DNA from: Candidatus Rifleibacteriota bacterium
GTDB lineage: Bacteria > Riflebacteria > Ozemobacteria > Ozemobacterales > Ozemobacteraceae
NCBI GenBank assembly: GCA_029565415.1
Contig: JAKQOH010000114.1
Coordinates: 1 to 14,353, forward strand
Reading direction: 5' to 3'
DNA: 14,353 nt
Shown here: piece after piece, positions 13,896 through 14,353 of the stretch
How the letters are laid out: each line of letters starts with the position of its first letter
Numbering within the stretch: position 1 is the first letter of the stretch
Made by a program: the position numbers and the translations under genes
The notes under the pieces: model-generated
What the model saw: the letters and a program-made list of their open reading frames with translations, nothing else
Databases searched by the model: none
What the model was told of the DNA's origin: nothing

Positions 13896-14353
13896 TCAGG
13901 AACAGCTGATGGCCTTCTTCGGGCAGGCCTCGAAACAGACGCCGCAGCGAACGCACTTTTCGGCGACGATATAATGTGCGTGCTTTATTTCCCCGACGAT
14001 CGCGGCGTTCGGGCACTTCTTCTTGCAGATGCCGCAGCCGATGCAGGACTTCGGATCGACCATGTAGCGCAGCAGCGATTTACAGCGGCCGGCCGGGCAT
14101 TTGCGGTCGTAGATGTGCGCCTCGTACTCTTCCTTGAAGTAACGGAGGGTGGACAGGATCGGGTTCGGAGCCGTCTGGCCGAGACCGCAGGCGGCGGTGT
14201 CGCGGATCAGCTCACAGGTCTTGCGCAGGTCGATGACGGCCTTCATGCGTTCGAGGGCCATGTTGCCGGTTTCCGTTTCGGGGGCTTCGACGACCTTCTC
14301 GAGCATCTCCTGCAGCCGGGCGATGCCTTCGCGGCAGGGAATGCACTTGCCGC
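13896..14353 (-). CDS. hndC: NuoF/HndC-like NAD(P)H-binding hydrogenase subunit, C-terminal part (cut by window edge)
   Basis: The reading frame is open from the right edge and gives the last 152 residues of a NuoF-like subunit. It begins with GKCIPCREG, the [4Fe-4S] ligand loop of NuoF/HydB/HndC. It ends with two ferredoxin-type [4Fe-4S] motifs, CIGCGICKKKCP and CVRCGVCFEACP, the C-terminal extension that separates hydrogenase and formate dehydrogenase subunits from NuoF of complex I. The FMN- and NAD(P)-binding part and the start codon lie outside the window. In this complex the subunit passes electrons between NAD(P)H and the hydrogenase encoded 18 nt downstream, possibly with ferredoxin in a bifurcating reaction. 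A NuoE-like gene (HndA/HydC) is expected further upstream. Naming it HndC rather than HydB is a judgement. Confidence 0.9.
   Translation of the reverse strand, partial: GKCIPCREGIARLQEMLEKVVEAPETETGNMALERMKAVIDLRKTCELIRDTAACGLGQTAPNPILSTLRYFKEEYEAHIYDRKCPAGRCKSLLRYMVDPKSCIGCGICKKKCPNAAIVGEIKHAHYIVAEKCVRCGVCFEACPKKAISCS

Noticed and set aside
1..14353. Mobile elements, CRISPR arrays, tRNA genes or phage genes
   Set aside because: I saw no transposase, integrase, regularly spaced repeats or cloverleaf-like sequence on either strand.

Overview
The window is GC-rich bacterial DNA with tightly packed genes. All are on the minus strand except one small acetyltransferase gene, so the minus-strand operons read from the right edge to the left. 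Low-oxygen energy metabolism ([FeFe]-hydrogenase with a NuoF-like partner), exported sulfane-sulfur enzymes and OleA/oleate-hydratase lipid genes suggest an anaerobic or facultative environmental bacterium. I cannot name the phylum from sequence alone; a deltaproteobacterial-type lineage or an uncultured candidate phylum would both fit. There are no tRNA or rRNA genes, transposases, integrases or CRISPR arrays. No gene-free stretch exceeds 300 bases; the longest are about 169 and 154 bases.

Right edge to about 11.7 kb: a hydrogenase operon. It holds the C-terminal end of a NuoF/HndC/HydB-like NAD(P)H-binding subunit (cut by the window), a complete HndD-type [FeFe]-hydrogenase, and a stand-alone receiver protein whose phosphoacceptor Asp is Glu. 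A strong intrinsic terminator follows. Next are a zinc-dependent medium-chain dehydrogenase and, converging on it from the plus strand, a GNAT acetyltransferase.

About 6.3-10.0 kb: lipid-related genes. An FAD-dependent oleate hydratase with a Met in place of the usual catalytic Glu precedes an OleA-type Claisen-condensing thiolase with no oleB, oleC or oleD in view. A BtpA/SgcQ-family TIM-barrel protein of unknown substrate follows.

About 1.6-6.2 kb: the most interesting part, a three-gene sulfur operon. The first gene encodes an exported metallo-beta-lactamase-fold protein of the persulfide dioxygenase type with three rhodanese-like domains and a Pro/Ala arm ending in Lys4-Ser-Ala-Gly-Cys. 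The other two encode the halves of a YeeE/YedE (TsuA-like) sulfur-compound channel, and the second half is fused to three more rhodanese-like domains. Of the six rhodanese-like domains, two have a convincing active-site loop, one has a Cys in an atypical loop, and three have Ser, His or Asp instead. Signal-peptide and membrane evidence put most of these domains outside the cytoplasmic membrane. My reading is an envelope relay that takes sulfane sulfur from thiosulfate or persulfides, hands it between domains, and either oxidises it or feeds it through the split channel.

Left edge: an exported 5'-nucleotidase-family metallophosphoesterase, separated from the sulfur operon by a perfect 13-bp inverted repeat that could be a terminator, an operator or a leader structure.
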